DNA from: CAWVWF01 sp963933885
Lineage (GTDB): Bacteria; Bacteroidota; Bacteroidia; Flavobacteriales_C; GCA-002722245
Assembly (NCBI GenBank): GCA_963933885.1
Contig: CAWVWF010000197.1
Span: 1-5,805 of the forward strand
Direction: 5' to 3'
DNA length: 5,805 nucleotides
The notes beneath the pieces are model-generated. The model was not told the origin of the DNA and ran no database searches. It saw nothing but the letters and a program-made list of their open reading frames with translations. The position numbers and the translations under genes were made by a program. Positions 5,304-5,805 of the stretch are shown piece after piece (the first letter of the stretch is position 1; each line of letters starts with the position of its first letter).

Positions 5304-5805
5304 TTATTTATTCCAGATCTCCCAAGCCTTTTCAGCTTGTAGTTTTAACATCCCTAATCCATTTTGTGTATTCGCTCCCTTCTCTTTTCCTTTTTTCATG
5401 AAAAGCGTTTCTCCAGGGTTATAAATTAAATCATATAACAAGTTCTTGTCAGATAAAAACTGATAAGGAATCTCAGGACAAACACCTACTTTAGGAAACA
5501 TTCCAAGCGGTGTAGAATTTACGATCACAGAAAAATCTTGGACAGCAAACTCATTCAAATCTGTATAAGCAATCTCTTTTTCTGATGAAGGATTTCTTGA
5601 CACATAAAGAATATCTAAACCTATTTTTTTCAAAACATACTCAACAGCTTTCGCTGCTCCACCTGTTCCTAAAATCAAAGCTTTGTATTGATGCTGTTGA
5701 AGCAACGGCTTTAGTGTTTCTCTAAAACCATATATATCTGTGTTATATCCTTTTAACTTTACAGTCCCATTCTCACGAATAATCTTAATTGTATTAACTG
5801 CTCCT
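5304..5805 (-). CDS. aroE: Shikimate dehydrogenase AroE, partial (5' end outside window)
   Basis: AroE reduces 3-dehydroshikimate to shikimate with NADPH, the fourth step of the shikimate pathway to aromatic amino acids. The frame runs to the window edge: about 166 C-terminal residues are visible (first complete codon 5802-5804), and perhaps 80 N-terminal residues, including the catalytic lysine of the substrate domain, lie beyond it. Visible motifs: GAVNT at the very edge (the Asn that contacts shikimate), GYNTDIYGF (with the substrate-binding/catalytic Asp), the NADP-binding turn LGTGGAAKAV, then VSRNPSSEK as the cofactor-specificity loop, NSTPLGMFP, YDLIYNP and the C-terminal NGLGMLKLQAEKAW (with the Gln that contacts shikimate). 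A TTG at 5703-5705 could be misread as a start, but the coding continues upstream with conserved residues, so it is internal. The stop TAA (5306-5304) is followed after 2 bases by the tsaD ATG, so the two are probably translationally coupled in one operon. Confidence 0.95.
   Translation of the reverse strand, partial: GAVNTIKIIRENGTVKLKGYNTDIYGFRETLKPLLQQHQYKALILGTGGAAKAVEYVLKKIGLDILYVSRNPSSEKEIAYTDLNEFAVQDFSVIVNSTPLGMFPKVGVCPEIPYQFLSDKNLLYDLIYNPGETLFMKKGKEKGANTQNGLGMLKLQAEKAWEIWNK

Noticed and set aside
5703..5705. TTG as the start of a short aroE
   Set aside because: Conserved AroE residues (GAVNT, GYNTD) continue in frame upstream to the window edge, so the gene is simply cut by the window.

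Overview
The window looks like a piece of chromosome from an AT-rich member of the Bacteroidota, most likely Flavobacteriia. The evidence is low GC, no Shine-Dalgarno sequences before the start codons, A-rich leaders, matches to the Bacteroidota -7 box (TAnnTTTG) ahead of several genes, and protein families that resemble flavobacterial ones. I cannot name a genus.

Layout. Bases 1-488 carry no gene I can support. They hold a GC-rich 32-bp perfect inverted repeat (37-135) whose arms are each imperfect palindromes, like a REP doublet (REPIN), and a rho-independent terminator (435-468) for the gene to its right. Four minus-strand genes follow: an acyl-CoA desaturase-type membrane di-iron enzyme (489-1406), a small secreted protein (1553-1888), a 35-residue single-pass membrane peptide (1943-2050) and a cysteine-dioxygenase-family protein (2060-2584). 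The last two are 9 bp apart and probably form one unit. A 127-bp divergent intergenic region separates them from a plus-strand Nramp-family transporter (2712-4094). That gene meets a small minus-strand membrane protein (4091-4282) tail to tail, with overlapping stop codons. The small protein is the last gene of a tight minus-strand cluster: aroE (5304 to beyond the window), tsaD (4285-5301), then the small protein, each separated by 2 bp.

The housekeeping content is fatty-acid desaturation, the tRNA t6A modification enzyme TsaD and shikimate dehydrogenase AroE. The more unusual part is the centre, 1943-4094. The cysteine-dioxygenase homologue has apparently lost two of the three iron-binding histidines. 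The divergent Nramp homologue lacks both signature metal-binding motifs (DPGN in helix 1 and MPH in helix 6). A previously uncounted 35-residue membrane peptide sits directly behind the dioxygenase homologue. A 12-bp palindrome lies in the shared promoter region. Whether these parts form one system is inference; the sequence shows only their adjacency and the motif losses.
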